A stretch of 42,033 nt of DNA. Source: Bacillota bacterium (GTDB lineage Bacteria; Bacillota; Clostridia; Tissierellales; MES13). Within the stretch, counting starts at the first letter, position 1. Each line of letters opens with the position of its first letter. Positions 32,895 to 41,912 of this stretch are shown piece by piece. Position numbers and translations under genes: made by a program. The stretch is from NCBI GenBank assembly GCA_009711785.1, contig VENA01000011.1, positions 1-42,033 of the forward strand. The letters run 5' to 3'. A model generated the notes under the pieces. That model did not search any database and was not told where the DNA came from. It was given only the letters and a program-made list of their open reading frames with translations.

Positions 32895-33824
32895 ATGAAA
32901 AGAAATATAATATTAAGCCTTTTATTAGTTACTTTACTTTGTTTTGGAGCAGGAATGGGTACATTTGCATGGTTTACTGATAGTGCTACTAGTACGGGTA
33001 ATGAATTTACAGTTGGAACCTTTGAAACATCCTGTAGTGGAGAGTTATTTAGTGTAGATAAAGCTTATCCAAACTATGAAAGCGATATAAAAGAATTTAA
33101 AGTTACTAATACAGGAAGTTTACCTATGGAATTTTGGTCAACTGTAGAGTGGAATATAACTGATAAAGATGGAAATGATTTTTTAGATACAGATAAAAGA
33201 TTTGAAATAAAACCAGAGGTAATAACTAATATAGATGGTAATTCAAATACTTTATTAGCTGATGAATGGATGCATATTAGTTCCTTTGAAGGTTGGTTAA
33301 ATGATGAAATAAAGAAGTATGACTTTGATGAAGATGATAACTTCATTATAAATTTCCAAATAAGATTAAATAAATCAGCAGGTAATACCTATAAACTAGT
33401 AAAATTAGTAGGAAATTTAACAGTAGATGCTTATCAGATAGACGATCCTAATAACCCAGCAGATAATGATGAAGATGATGGAGACGAGGGAAATCAAAAT
33501 AGTGAAAAGACGTTAATAAGTGAAGATGGTAATACAAAGGTTGAATTAAGTTTTTTCCAAAAAGAAGAAAATAATAAAAACTCTATTTATGTTGAAGGAA
33601 CTTTATATGGTAAAAATGAGAATGGTAATTTTGAACCTTTAGATTATAGAAATATAACAGGTTGGATGTCACCTGTAGGTGGTTATTATCAAGTTACAAC
33701 TGATAATAATGGTTACTTTAAAGAGAAATGTGGAATATTAGAATCAGGAGAGACTCTAACAATGGATTTAAGTCCTAATTATATAGATTGTCAATTTGAT
33801 GGTATAACATATACTGTTGAATAA
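32895..33824 (+). CDS. TasA/camelysin-like protein 4 with C-terminal domain
   Basis: A 309-residue secreted protein. The ATG at 32895 follows AAGGAGG; an upstream in-frame start lies in the leader. Its signal and cleavage region (LLCFGAGMGTFAWFTDSATST) are very close to TasA-like 1, and the two share the same leader, so they come from one duplication. A TasA-like domain (about 25-185) is followed by an acidic linker (NPADNDEDDGDEGNQ, about 190-205). A C-terminal beta domain (about 210-309) contains VEGTLYGKNENGNFEPL, with two cysteines (KCGIL and DCQFDG) that could form a disulfide. A linker for fibre decoration is plausible. Confidence 0.85.
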   Translation: MKRNIILSLLLVTLLCFGAGMGTFAWFTDSATSTGNEFTVGTFETSCSGELFSVDKAYPNYESDIKEFKVTNTGSLPMEFWSTVEWNITDKDGNDFLDTDKRFEIKPEVITNIDGNSNTLLADEWMHISSFEGWLNDEIKKYDFDEDDNFIINFQIRLNKSAGNTYKLVKLVGNLTVDAYQIDDPNNPADNDEDDGDEGNQNSEKTLISEDGNTKVELSFFQKEENNKNSIYVEGTLYGKNENGNFEPLDYRNITGWMSPVGGYYQVTTDNNGYFKEKCGILESGETLTMDLSPNYIDCQFDGITYTVE

Positions 33825-33933
33825 AATATAAATTTAAGAACTTTTAACTGTTAATAATAAATCATAAAAATGGATATACTACAATAAAATATAAAATAAA
33901 GATATATATTACAGGAATAGTTATTATTTAGAT

Positions 33934-33972
33934 TTAACTAACCGAAGCTAAATAGCTTCGGTTAGTTAAAAA
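33934..33972 (+). terminator. Terminator after TasA-like 4
   Basis: TTAACTAACCGAAGCT pairs perfectly with AGCTTCGGTTAGTTAA around AAAT. Confidence 0.88.
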
Positions 33973-34036
33973 TTTATGAAATTCAGAAGAATTTACAGAA
34001 AGAATTTTTCTGAATTTTATAAATGGAGGTGAATAT

Positions 34037-35212
34037 ATGAAAAGGGTATTAGATAAAAAAATTGTATTAATTTTAATTGCCACATTAATATTTAATCTTA
34101 GTCTCTGTTTAGATATAGCTTATGCAGATGACAAAGCAGATGTAACATTATATATACATGGTGAAAAATCAGAAGGAGCACCTATTTTTAATAGCTTGGG
34201 TAATATAGGTGATGGGTTATGGTCACCTGGAAAGATTAGTAGTGGAACTTTAAGACTTTATAATAATTATTCAAATAGAATAAGTGTTAGCAATTTAGGC
34301 TTGTATATGAAATTAGAAAAACGTACTAATGATGGATATAAAGAAGTTAAGGATAAAAATTTATATGAATACTTCGCTAAAAGTATGAAATTAACAGTAA
34401 AAAAAGGTCAGATGCTTATATTTAAAAATACTTTATATGATAAAAGTTTTTATGAAATGCTATATAAAGAGGGTAATGAAAGTTATAATGGTTTTAATCT
34501 ATCAGGTTTTGATAAGTTTAATTTAAATAAAAACGATTATGTTGATTTAGAATATACTGTTCATATGAAAGATAGTGTTGGAAATGAATTACAAGGTCTT
34601 AAAGCTACAGTGGATTTTTTAATAAATGCTAATGAAAACCCTATTCATCATCATTCAGATAAAAAAGATAAATCAAAGGATACAAAGGGACACTGGGCAC
34701 ATGATTGTATTGAGACTTTACTTAAGTATGGAATTATTAAAGGTTATCCAGACGGTAGTATAAGACCAGAAAATTATATAACAAGAGCTGAGGCTGCTGT
34801 TTTAGTTGGAAGAGCTTTAGAATTAGAAGAGAAAAATAGATTATTAACAGGGTATATAGATATTATCCCAACCTGGGCTGAAGGTTATATTCTAACTACA
34901 ACAGAAAAAAATATTTTTAAAGGATATCCTTTTAGGCTATTTAAAGCAAATAATAATATAACAAGGGAAGAAATGACTTCTGTTTTAATGAGAGCTTTTA
35001 AATTAGAAAATGAAAAAACATTAGAACTTAAATTTAGTGATAAAGATAAAATAAGTGATTGGGCAATGGAAAATGTAATGATTGGCATAGAAAATGATAT
35101 TATCGAAGGTTATCCTGATAAGACATTTAAACCTCAAAATAGTATAACTAGAGCAGAAGCATTTACTATGATTTGTAAACTCTTAGGCTATCATAAAGAA
35201 CATAATGATTAA
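34037..35212 (+). CDS. TasA-like domain fused to three SLH domains (probable fibre anchor)
   Basis: A 391-residue exported protein. An ordinary signal peptide (about 1-31, ending IAYADD) is followed by a TasA-like domain (about 35-205). This part shows the family pattern GLWSPGKISSGTLRLYNNYSN and ends NELQGLKATVDFLINANENP, like the preceding fibre proteins. Three SLH repeats follow: DGSIRPENYITRAEAAVLVGRAL, RLFKANNNITREEMTSVLMRAF and DKTFKPQNSITRAEAFTMICKLL. SLH domains hold proteins to pyruvylated secondary wall polymers. It probably tethers TasA-like fibres to the wall, a role played by TapA in Bacillus. That role is inferred. Confidence 0.85.
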   Translation: MKRVLDKKIVLILIATLIFNLSLCLDIAYADDKADVTLYIHGEKSEGAPIFNSLGNIGDGLWSPGKISSGTLRLYNNYSNRISVSNLGLYMKLEKRTNDGYKEVKDKNLYEYFAKSMKLTVKKGQMLIFKNTLYDKSFYEMLYKEGNESYNGFNLSGFDKFNLNKNDYVDLEYTVHMKDSVGNELQGLKATVDFLINANENPIHHHSDKKDKSKDTKGHWAHDCIETLLKYGIIKGYPDGSIRPENYITRAEAAVLVGRALELEEKNRLLTGYIDIIPTWAEGYILTTTEKNIFKGYPFRLFKANNNITREEMTSVLMRAFKLENEKTLELKFSDKDKISDWAMENVMIGIENDIIEGYPDKTFKPQNSITRAEAFTMICKLLGYHKEHND

Positions 35213-35239
35213 TTAATAAATAATAGGAGGTGGATATAT

Positions 35240-36475
35240 TTGAACAAAAAGAAAATTATACTTAAAAGTGTTGGCTTTTTAACTGCAGGAGTAATTGTTA
35301 GTGGAGCTTTTTTGATTAATTTTGACACTTATTCTTGGTTTTCAGATGAAATGACTAGTCAAGTTAGAGTAATGTCTGCAACAACTGAAGATTTAATAAA
35401 GATATTAGATAAAAGCATGGAAGAAGAAAACGGAAAATGGGTAAATCCAAAGGAAATTAAAATTAAAGGAACAGATAAGATAGCAACGAATGCAACTTTT
35501 TATTTCAGTTTAGATGGAGATATAAAAGATTATATATTACACATTAATCCTGCAAAATTAAGATTTAAAGGCGGAATTTACACGGCTGATATAAAACCTA
35601 ATATAAATTTGATCCAATTTATAAATCTATTGATTGACGGACCTAAAAAAATAAATGGAACATTGAAAATAAAATATTTGAATGAGTTTATTGATGAACC
35701 AAGAGAAGTTTCTTTTACTAGGGAATATCTTATAAAACAATTTAGGAAAGAGTTTGATAAGAATGATAGTAAGGAAGTAGTAAGAAATAATAATGATGAG
35801 ATAAAAGGGGATTTGATTGAAGTAATAAAGTATATAGCTAATAAAATAGAATGGAATGAAGAAAAAAATATAAAAGAGGGTAAAGAAAATATAGCTTCAA
35901 TAGATAAATCAATAGATAAAATAAAACTTCAAGAAAATCAAATTGAGATTATAAGTATTGTTGCACCTAAAATTTTAGGTTATATAGAAAATCTAGAAGT
36001 TACAATTAATGATTTAAATAAAGTAATAGATGAAAATGTATTTAAAATAGAAAAACTTAACGTAGAGAAAAAGATATTAGAAACTAAGGTGAAAGAATTA
36101 GAAGAAATTAAAAAAGAAAATGAAAAAATAAAAGAAGAGCAAAAATTAAATATAGAAAAACTTACTAAAGAAGTGGATAAGTTAAATGATTATATTGATA
36201 AATTAAAAGATAATAATGAAGAATTAAATGAAAGAATATTAGATCTTAAAGAATATAAAAAAGACTTAGCTAGAACTATTAGATCTTTAAGAAATGAAAA
36301 AGAATCACTAATAAAAGAAAACGAAAAATTAAAAATAGAAAATAAAGAACTTAAAAAAGAAATAAAGAATCTTAAAGATAGACTTTCAGAAGATAATGAC
36401 GACGATGATACTGAACTTTCAACAGATGATGACGATGATGATACAGTAGTAGACGATGTATATGGAAGTAATTAA
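35240..36475 (+). CDS. Coiled-coil surface protein with SipW-type signal
   Basis: A 411-residue protein. The N-terminus has a hydrophobic helix (about 8-27) and then NFDTYSWFSDEMTSQVRVMSAT, a variant of the SipW-processed motif (SWFSD). A beta-rich part (about 55-165) resembles a reduced TasA-like domain. A long heptad-like coiled coil (about 230-390) follows, and an acidic tail of Asp with Thr and Ser (DDDDTELSTDDDDDDT). The TTG start follows AGGAGGTGG. It is the last gene of the matrix cluster. A stalk or spacer with a metal-binding tail is possible; the role is unknown. Confidence 0.75.
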   Translation: MNKKKIILKSVGFLTAGVIVSGAFLINFDTYSWFSDEMTSQVRVMSATTEDLIKILDKSMEEENGKWVNPKEIKIKGTDKIATNATFYFSLDGDIKDYILHINPAKLRFKGGIYTADIKPNINLIQFINLLIDGPKKINGTLKIKYLNEFIDEPREVSFTREYLIKQFRKEFDKNDSKEVVRNNNDEIKGDLIEVIKYIANKIEWNEEKNIKEGKENIASIDKSIDKIKLQENQIEIISIVAPKILGYIENLEVTINDLNKVIDENVFKIEKLNVEKKILETKVKELEEIKKENEKIKEEQKLNIEKLTKEVDKLNDYIDKLKDNNEELNERILDLKEYKKDLARTIRSLRNEKESLIKENEKLKIENKELKKEIKNLKDRLSEDNDDDDTELSTDDDDDDTVVDDVYGSN

Positions 36476-36512
36476 AAAATACCTTTCTGGATTCCAGAAA
36501 GGTATTTTTATT
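36475..36512. terminator. Bidirectional terminator between surface protein and NhaC-family gene
   Basis: AAAATACCTTTCTGG pairs with CCAGAAAGGTATTTTT, and the two genes converge. Confidence 0.9.
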
Positions 36513-36513
36513 A

Positions 36514-38070
36514 TTATATTTTTTCTGTACTTACTTTTTCTTCTTTACTAACTCTCTTTCCAAATATTTTTAAGAAAGCAAATAGTATTATAATACCTAT
36601 TACTAGGGATATCCATGGATTAAATCCAAAACCAACAGGGATAAATCCTACTAAAATAGATACTAAACCAACTGTTAAAGCGTAGGGCATTTGAGTTTTA
36701 ACGTGGGCTATATGATCACAGGCACTGGCCATAGAAGACATTATAGTTGTATCTGATATAGGAGAACAGTGATCTCCTAAAACCGCACCGGTTAAAACTG
36801 AACCAATTGTTGGTACTAATATATCTATACCACCTAGTTTAAATGCAAGGGGAATAGCAAGTGGCATTACTATAGAATTAGCTCCCCATGATGAACCTGT
36901 TGAAAAGGCAACTATAGCTGGTAGTAAAAACATTATTAAAGGCAGTAAAAAGGTAGGTAAAGAACCCTTTGTTATACTTACTATAAATTCAGCTGTACCT
37001 AAATCACCATTAACATTCCCTAAAGACCAAGCAAGTACTAATATTAATGATGCAGTAGTCATTGATTTAATACCTGAAGTCCAAGATTCCATTATCTCTT
37101 TTATACTTAAAATTCTTTGGGATAAACTTAATAAAGAAGCTATTATAGTTCCGCCAAAGGATGACCATAATAAAACTTTACTAGCATCGGCTTCTCCAAA
37201 GGCATCCTTTATAGAAGCACCCTCAAGGCCTCCACCATTTATATAAAGACCTATTATTGTAATAATTATTACAGAGGCAATTGGGATAATAGCATTATAC
37301 CAACGTTCCTTATCAGTGTTTGATTCCATTTCATCTAATTCACTTGAAACAGTAGGTTTAGCGTCATCATCCATTAACTTACCTGTTAAATAAGTTCTTT
37401 TTTCTGCTTTATACATAGGTCCAAAATCTTTCTTTGTAAGTATTATCATTAATACAAAGACTAAAGCAAGTAAACTATAAAACCTATATGGAATAGATTG
37501 CATGAATATAGAATAGGCATTTAAATCAAGATCTATACCTGCAAGACCATCCTTAATAAGTCCTGTTTCAAAGCCAACCCATGTTGATATAAAAGCTATA
37601 CTTGAAACAGGGGCAGCTGTTGAATCTATTATATAAGAAAGTTTCTCTCTAGATATTTTCATTTTATCTGTTATGCTCCTCATAGTATTACCAACTATTA
37701 AAGAGTTTGCATAGTCATCGAAAAATATTAATATACCCATAAGATATGTTGTAATTAGTGTTGATTTAGAACTTTTTGCTTTTTTAACGATTATATTAGC
37801 AATACCATTAGTTCCTCCATTTTTACTTAGTATACCTATTAATCCTCCTATTGATAAACAGAAAATAAGTATAGATACATTCCATGAATCTGTTAGTGCA
37901 CCTACTATATAATCATTTAATGTAGCTGTAAAACCTATAAGGGGGTCACCATTAACTATGGTTGCTCCTACTAATACTGCGACAAATATTGATAATAAAA
38001 CTTCTTGAGTAATAAATGATAAAATAATTGCTATCATTGGTGGTATGATTGATAACCATCCATAATCCAT
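36514..38070 (-). CDS. NhaC-family transporter, probable lysine transporter
   Basis: A 518-residue membrane protein of the Na+/H+ antiporter NhaC family with about eleven hydrophobic segments. Conserved regions include FFDDYANSLIVGNTMR, the IDSTAAPVSSIAFISTWVGFE stretch, FSTGSSWGANSIVMPLAIPLA and VLGDHCSPISDTTIMSS. The lysine riboswitch upstream on the same strand indicates that lysine controls it, as for other NhaC-like genes proposed to be lysine transporters. Export versus import cannot be decided. The ATG follows AAAGGAGG. Confidence 0.9.
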   Translation of the reverse strand: MDYGWLSIIPPMIAIILSFITQEVLLSIFVAVLVGATIVNGDPLIGFTATLNDYIVGALTDSWNVSILIFCLSIGGLIGILSKNGGTNGIANIIVKKAKSSKSTLITTYLMGILIFFDDYANSLIVGNTMRSITDKMKISREKLSYIIDSTAAPVSSIAFISTWVGFETGLIKDGLAGIDLDLNAYSIFMQSIPYRFYSLLALVFVLMIILTKKDFGPMYKAEKRTYLTGKLMDDDAKPTVSSELDEMESNTDKERWYNAIIPIASVIIITIIGLYINGGGLEGASIKDAFGEADASKVLLWSSFGGTIIASLLSLSQRILSIKEIMESWTSGIKSMTTASLILVLAWSLGNVNGDLGTAEFIVSITKGSLPTFLLPLIMFLLPAIVAFSTGSSWGANSIVMPLAIPLAFKLGGIDILVPTIGSVLTGAVLGDHCSPISDTTIMSSMASACDHIAHVKTQMPYALTVGLVSILVGFIPVGFGFNPWISLVIGIIILFAFLKIFGKRVSKEEKVSTEKI

Positions 38071-38100
38071 AATAAAAATCCTCCTTTAAATTTTTTTGCA

Positions 38101-38375
38101 ATAAAAAAACACCTAACAGGTTGTCAGGTGTAAATAACTTTGACTAACCTATCCCTTCTTTTATAACCCAATGTGAGATAGCACTCCAATAAGATAACGG
38201 GTATTTATCCTATTGACAGTCCTACATTTATTAAATGCAGACCCAGCTTTAGATTTTGGTATCTAAGGCTTCGGCAATGGCTCCTTTTGTTATACTTCAT
38301 AGGCTTCCAACCTTCATATAACTACTTTTAGACATTGCACCTCTACCCCATCTTGAAGAGATGAGGTAATCTATT
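38101..38375 (-). promoter_or_regulatory. Lysine riboswitch (L box) with terminator
   Basis: On the reverse strand the L-box core is clear: GTAGAGGTGCAATGTC, AGTAGTTATATGAAGG, AGGAGCCATTGCCGAAGCC, AGCTGGGTCTGCATTTAAT, AATGTAGGACTGTCA and TATTGGAGTGCTATCTCA in that order. The terminator is CACCTGACA paired with TGTTAGGTG (38130-38110) followed by TTTTTTT, just before the NhaC-family gene. Lysine should favour termination. Confidence 0.95.
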
Positions 38376-38600
38376 CATTTGTATCTTTTAATACTTTAAC
38401 ATAATAAAAATTTTAAGTCAAATAATTTGTTCTAAATTATTTTTTTTAGGAATATGTATATTATATGGCTTATAAATTGTTAAGATTTATATAAAAATTA
38501 TTTTTTTGGACATTTTATAAACTTAAGTTGCATAGGTATATATTAATAGATAAATAGCCTGTCATAGGAAGCTTTAAAAAAATTTAAGGAGGGAGTTATT

Positions 38601-40172
38601 ATGTCAGTTGAGTTAATTAAAGACTTACTTAAGATAGACCAAACCATAGGCAAAGATCAAATCCAAGCCTTGGTGGAAGGGGAAATAACGGTACCAGATT
38701 CTAAGCCTAAGATAAATAAAGTATTAAATATAGATGGGTCTGCAGAAGTTTTAGAAAAAAGAATAGTTAAGGATAAAGTCGTAGTAAGTGGTATTGTTAA
38801 TTTCAAAGTATTATATAGTGCAAAGGATGATAATCAGCCAATACATAGTCTAGATTCAAAAGCAGATTTCAGTGAAGAGATAGAAATAAAAGGTGTTACA
38901 GACCAAATGATGGGTGATGTTAAGGCAGATATAGAACATATCGATTATTCAATGACAGATGAAGATAAAATAGGTGTTAAAACTGTATTATCTATTGAGG
39001 GTAAAGTTCAAGCTGAAGACAATATAGATATAGTAAAAGAAATTCAAGGAACTAAGGGTTTACAGGTTAAAAAGGAAAAAATAAAGTATAATAATACAGT
39101 TGGTTTTAATAATACAACAACTATAGTAAATGAAGCCTTTGAATTAGAAGAAGAAATGCCAGATATAATAGATATATTAAGGGTAGATTCTAAGGCTTTT
39201 GAAAGGGAAACTAAAATAGTTGATGATAAAGCCATTGTAGCCGGGACAGTTGAGGTTTCTATAATGTATTTTGGAGATGATAGTGAAAATAGAATTAATC
39301 AATTTACTAGAGAAATACCCTTTACCCATTTTGTAGAAATACCAGGAGCTTTAAAGGATATGGATTATATAACAGAGATTAAAGCTACTGATCCGGTATA
39401 TAATACAAGGGATGATATTAATGGTAATGTAAGGGTTATGGACTTTGAAGCAATAGTTAAAATAAATGCTAAAGTATTTGAACAAAGAGAAAAGGAAGTT
39501 ACAGTTGATACTTATTCAACTAATAAAAAATTTGATATTACTAAAAAAGAAATTGATGTAACTGAAAATATAGGAACTTTAACAAAAAAAGAAGATGTTA
39601 AAGGAGTTATTGATGTTTCTGAGGCTAATGAAATAATACAAAATATATATAATGTTAATGCTAAACCAATACTAACAGATTATAGAATAATAGAAGGAAA
39701 AGTTGTTATAGAAGGTTTAGTAAATACAAATATGTTATATTTAGAAGAAGAAAGTGAAGAAATAAAAGATATATCAAAGGAAATTCCTTTTAAAGTATAT
39801 GCAGATATAGATAATGTTAAAGAGGGAATGGAAAGTGAAGTTAATGTATCATTAGATAATCTTAAATTTAATAAGAAAAATTCAAGGGAAGTAGAAGTTG
39901 ATATATCAGTTAAAAATAATATATCAGTTAATAGAACTAAAAAAATTAATATAATAACAGAAGCATTAGAACTTGAAGAAGATATAGATAAAAGAAATAG
40001 ACCAAGTATCACAATATATATAGCCCAGGAAAATGATACTTTATGGGATATAGCTAAAAGATTTAATACAACAGTAGAAGAGTTAATAAGTACAAATGAA
40101 ATAATGACTCCTAATAACATTATGCCTGGTGAAAAAATAATTATTGAAAAGCATTTAGATATGGATTTTTAA
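38601..40172 (+). CDS. SipL-like spore coat morphogenesis protein (DUF3794 repeats plus LysM)
   Basis: A 523-residue protein with three SPOCS/DUF3794 domains (about residues 30-155, 160-305 and 320-460) and a C-terminal LysM domain (about 470-518: IYIAQENDTLWDIAKRFNTT, NNIMPGEKIIIEK). This is the layout of Clostridioides SipL, which binds SpoIVA through LysM and is needed to place the coat around the forespore. There is no signal peptide, as expected for a mother-cell protein. The ATG follows AAGGAGGG. A mother-cell sigma promoter was looked for, but no clear match was found. Confidence 0.9.
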   Translation: MSVELIKDLLKIDQTIGKDQIQALVEGEITVPDSKPKINKVLNIDGSAEVLEKRIVKDKVVVSGIVNFKVLYSAKDDNQPIHSLDSKADFSEEIEIKGVTDQMMGDVKADIEHIDYSMTDEDKIGVKTVLSIEGKVQAEDNIDIVKEIQGTKGLQVKKEKIKYNNTVGFNNTTTIVNEAFELEEEMPDIIDILRVDSKAFERETKIVDDKAIVAGTVEVSIMYFGDDSENRINQFTREIPFTHFVEIPGALKDMDYITEIKATDPVYNTRDDINGNVRVMDFEAIVKINAKVFEQREKEVTVDTYSTNKKFDITKKEIDVTENIGTLTKKEDVKGVIDVSEANEIIQNIYNVNAKPILTDYRIIEGKVVIEGLVNTNMLYLEEESEEIKDISKEIPFKVYADIDNVKEGMESEVNVSLDNLKFNKKNSREVEVDISVKNNISVNRTKKINIITEALELEEDIDKRNRPSITIYIAQENDTLWDIAKRFNTTVEELISTNEIMTPNNIMPGEKIIIEKHLDMDF

Positions 40173-40177
40173 TTTTA

Positions 40178-40206
40178 AACCCCTAAGAAAATTTCTTAGG
40201 GGTTAG
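40178..40206 (+). terminator. Terminator after the SipL-like gene
   Basis: AACCCCTAAGAA pairs perfectly with TTCTTAGGGGTT around AAT. The T tract is short. Confidence 0.75.
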
Positions 40207-40302
40207 TTATTGTAAAGAATCCTAAATTATTGTTATAATATATACAAAGGTAATATTGTTTAATGTATGCAGTATAGAATATATAGTATAGGAGTGAAAA
40301 TT

Positions 40303-41154
40303 TTGAGAGAGATTGTTCTAGATGCTTACGCTAAGATAAATCTTGCATTAGATGTAATAGGAAAAAGAAATGATGGTTACCATGAACTAAGAATGATTAT
40401 GCAGCAAGTTAATCTTAAAGATAAAATAACTATTAAAGAAAGAAAAAAAGATGTAGTTATTAAATGTGATAATCCATTAGTTCCTACTGATGAAAGTAAT
40501 CTTGTATATAAAGCATATGAAATATTAAAAAATAAATTTAATATAGATAAAGGCATCTATATAGAAATTGAAAAAAACATACCAGTAGCAGCTGGACTAG
40601 CAGGGGGAAGTTCTAATGCAGCAGCTGTATTAAAGGGATTAAATAAGCTTTGGAATTTAAATTTAGCTGATAAAGAATTAATGGATATAGCAGTTAATAT
40701 TGGAGCTGATGTTCCCTATTGTATTATGGGTAAAACGGCCCTAGCAGAAGGTATAGGTGAAAAGCTAACTAAATTACCTAGCTTTTCTGATAAGTTTATT
40801 TTATTAACAAAACCTAATATTGAAGTTTCTACTGCATATGTATATAAAAACTTAAACTTTAAAGAAATTGATAAAAGGCCTGATGTATTTAGTATTATAG
40901 AGGCTATGAATAATAATGATCTTAATTTTGTTGCTAATAATATGATAAATGTTTTAGAAAATGTAACTACAAAGGAATATAGTATAATTAATGAAATAAA
41001 ACAGACTATGGTTAAATATAATGCATTAGGGAGTTTAATGAGCGGTAGTGGACCTACTGTTTTTGGTATTTTTGATAATGAAAAAGATATAAAAAAATGT
41101 AGAGATAAATTAAAAGAAGAATTTAAAGAGGTTTTTATAGCCAAAACCCTTTAA
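40303..41154 (+). CDS. ispE: 4-diphosphocytidyl-2-C-methyl-D-erythritol kinase
   Basis: IspE phosphorylates CDP-methylerythritol in the MEP isoprenoid pathway. This GHMP kinase has AYAKINLALDV near the start (catalytic Lys), the ATP-binding PVAAGLAGGSSNAAAVL (about residues 87-103), GADVPYCIMG and the C-terminal SLMSGSGPTVFGIF. The TTG at 40303 follows AGGAGTG; the upstream ATG at 40267 lacks a site. The product is 283 residues, the usual length. The position near veg and ksgA is conserved in Firmicutes. Confidence 0.95.
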   Translation: MREIVLDAYAKINLALDVIGKRNDGYHELRMIMQQVNLKDKITIKERKKDVVIKCDNPLVPTDESNLVYKAYEILKNKFNIDKGIYIEIEKNIPVAAGLAGGSSNAAAVLKGLNKLWNLNLADKELMDIAVNIGADVPYCIMGKTALAEGIGEKLTKLPSFSDKFILLTKPNIEVSTAYVYKNLNFKEIDKRPDVFSIIEAMNNNDLNFVANNMINVLENVTTKEYSIINEIKQTMVKYNALGSLMSGSGPTVFGIFDNEKDIKKCRDKLKEEFKEVFIAKTL

Positions 41155-41169
41155 AAAGGAGGCATTTAA

Positions 41170-41874
41170 ATGGAAAATAATTTAAATAAGCTAAATTTGC
41201 ATAATTATAAACCACTTAGAGACATAGTTTTTGATTCTTTAAGAAAGGCTATTATAGAAGGAGACTTAAAGCCAGGAGAAAGACTAATGGAGGTACAATT
41301 AGCTGAAAGGTTAGGAGTTAGTAGAACTCCTGTAAGGGAAGCTATAAGAAAATTAGAACTTGAAGGTTTAGTTGTTATGGCTCCAAGAAAGGGTGCCCAT
41401 GTGGCAGATGTTTCTATTGATGATATATTAAATGTATTAGAAATAAGAGCATCTTTAGAAGGATTAGCATCTTTCTTAGCAGCAGAAAGAATTAAAGATG
41501 AAGAATTAGCTAATTTAAAAATTAAATTTAAAGAGTTTAATAAATGCTTAGAAAGAGAAGATATAGAATGTATTATCCAAAAGGATATTGAAATACATGA
41601 TATTATTTTTAAAGCAGCAAGAAATGAAAGGCTAATAGCCCTTGTTGATAACTTAAGGGAACAAGTTCAAAGATTTAGATTAATATATATGAAAAACTTT
41701 GGAAAATCCACAAGTCTTTATGAAGAGCATAAAAATATAATACAGGCTATAGCAGAAGGAAATCCGATAGATGCTAGAAAATATGCTGAAGCCCATATAA
41801 AATCAGCCCATGAATTCATGTTAAAGAATATAAAGGATAAAAAAGGGTTAGAAAATAAAATAAAAAATAGTTAA
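41170..41874 (+). CDS. GntR-family (FadR subgroup) transcriptional regulator
   Basis: A 234-residue regulator. The N-terminal winged helix (about 12-80) contains GERLMEVQLAERLGVSRTPVREAIRKLELEGLV. The C-terminal FCD domain (about 95-225) has the metal- and ligand-binding helices with IHDIIFKAARNERL and the histidine in EAHIKSAHEF. It starts 15 bases after ispE with an AAGGAGG site, so it is co-transcribed. Its effector, probably an organic acid, is unknown. Confidence 0.93.
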   Translation: MENNLNKLNLHNYKPLRDIVFDSLRKAIIEGDLKPGERLMEVQLAERLGVSRTPVREAIRKLELEGLVVMAPRKGAHVADVSIDDILNVLEIRASLEGLASFLAAERIKDEELANLKIKFKEFNKCLEREDIECIIQKDIEIHDIIFKAARNERLIALVDNLREQVQRFRLIYMKNFGKSTSLYEEHKNIIQAIAEGNPIDARKYAEAHIKSAHEFMLKNIKDKKGLENKIKNS

Positions 41875-41887
41875 AATTTTTAATTTA

Positions 41888-41912
41888 AAACAGCCATTGA
41901 GGCTGTTTTTTT
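41888..41912 (+). terminator. Terminator after the GntR gene
   Basis: AAACAGCC pairs with GGCTGTTT and is followed by a T tract. The putative second intron starts right after it. Confidence 0.9.
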
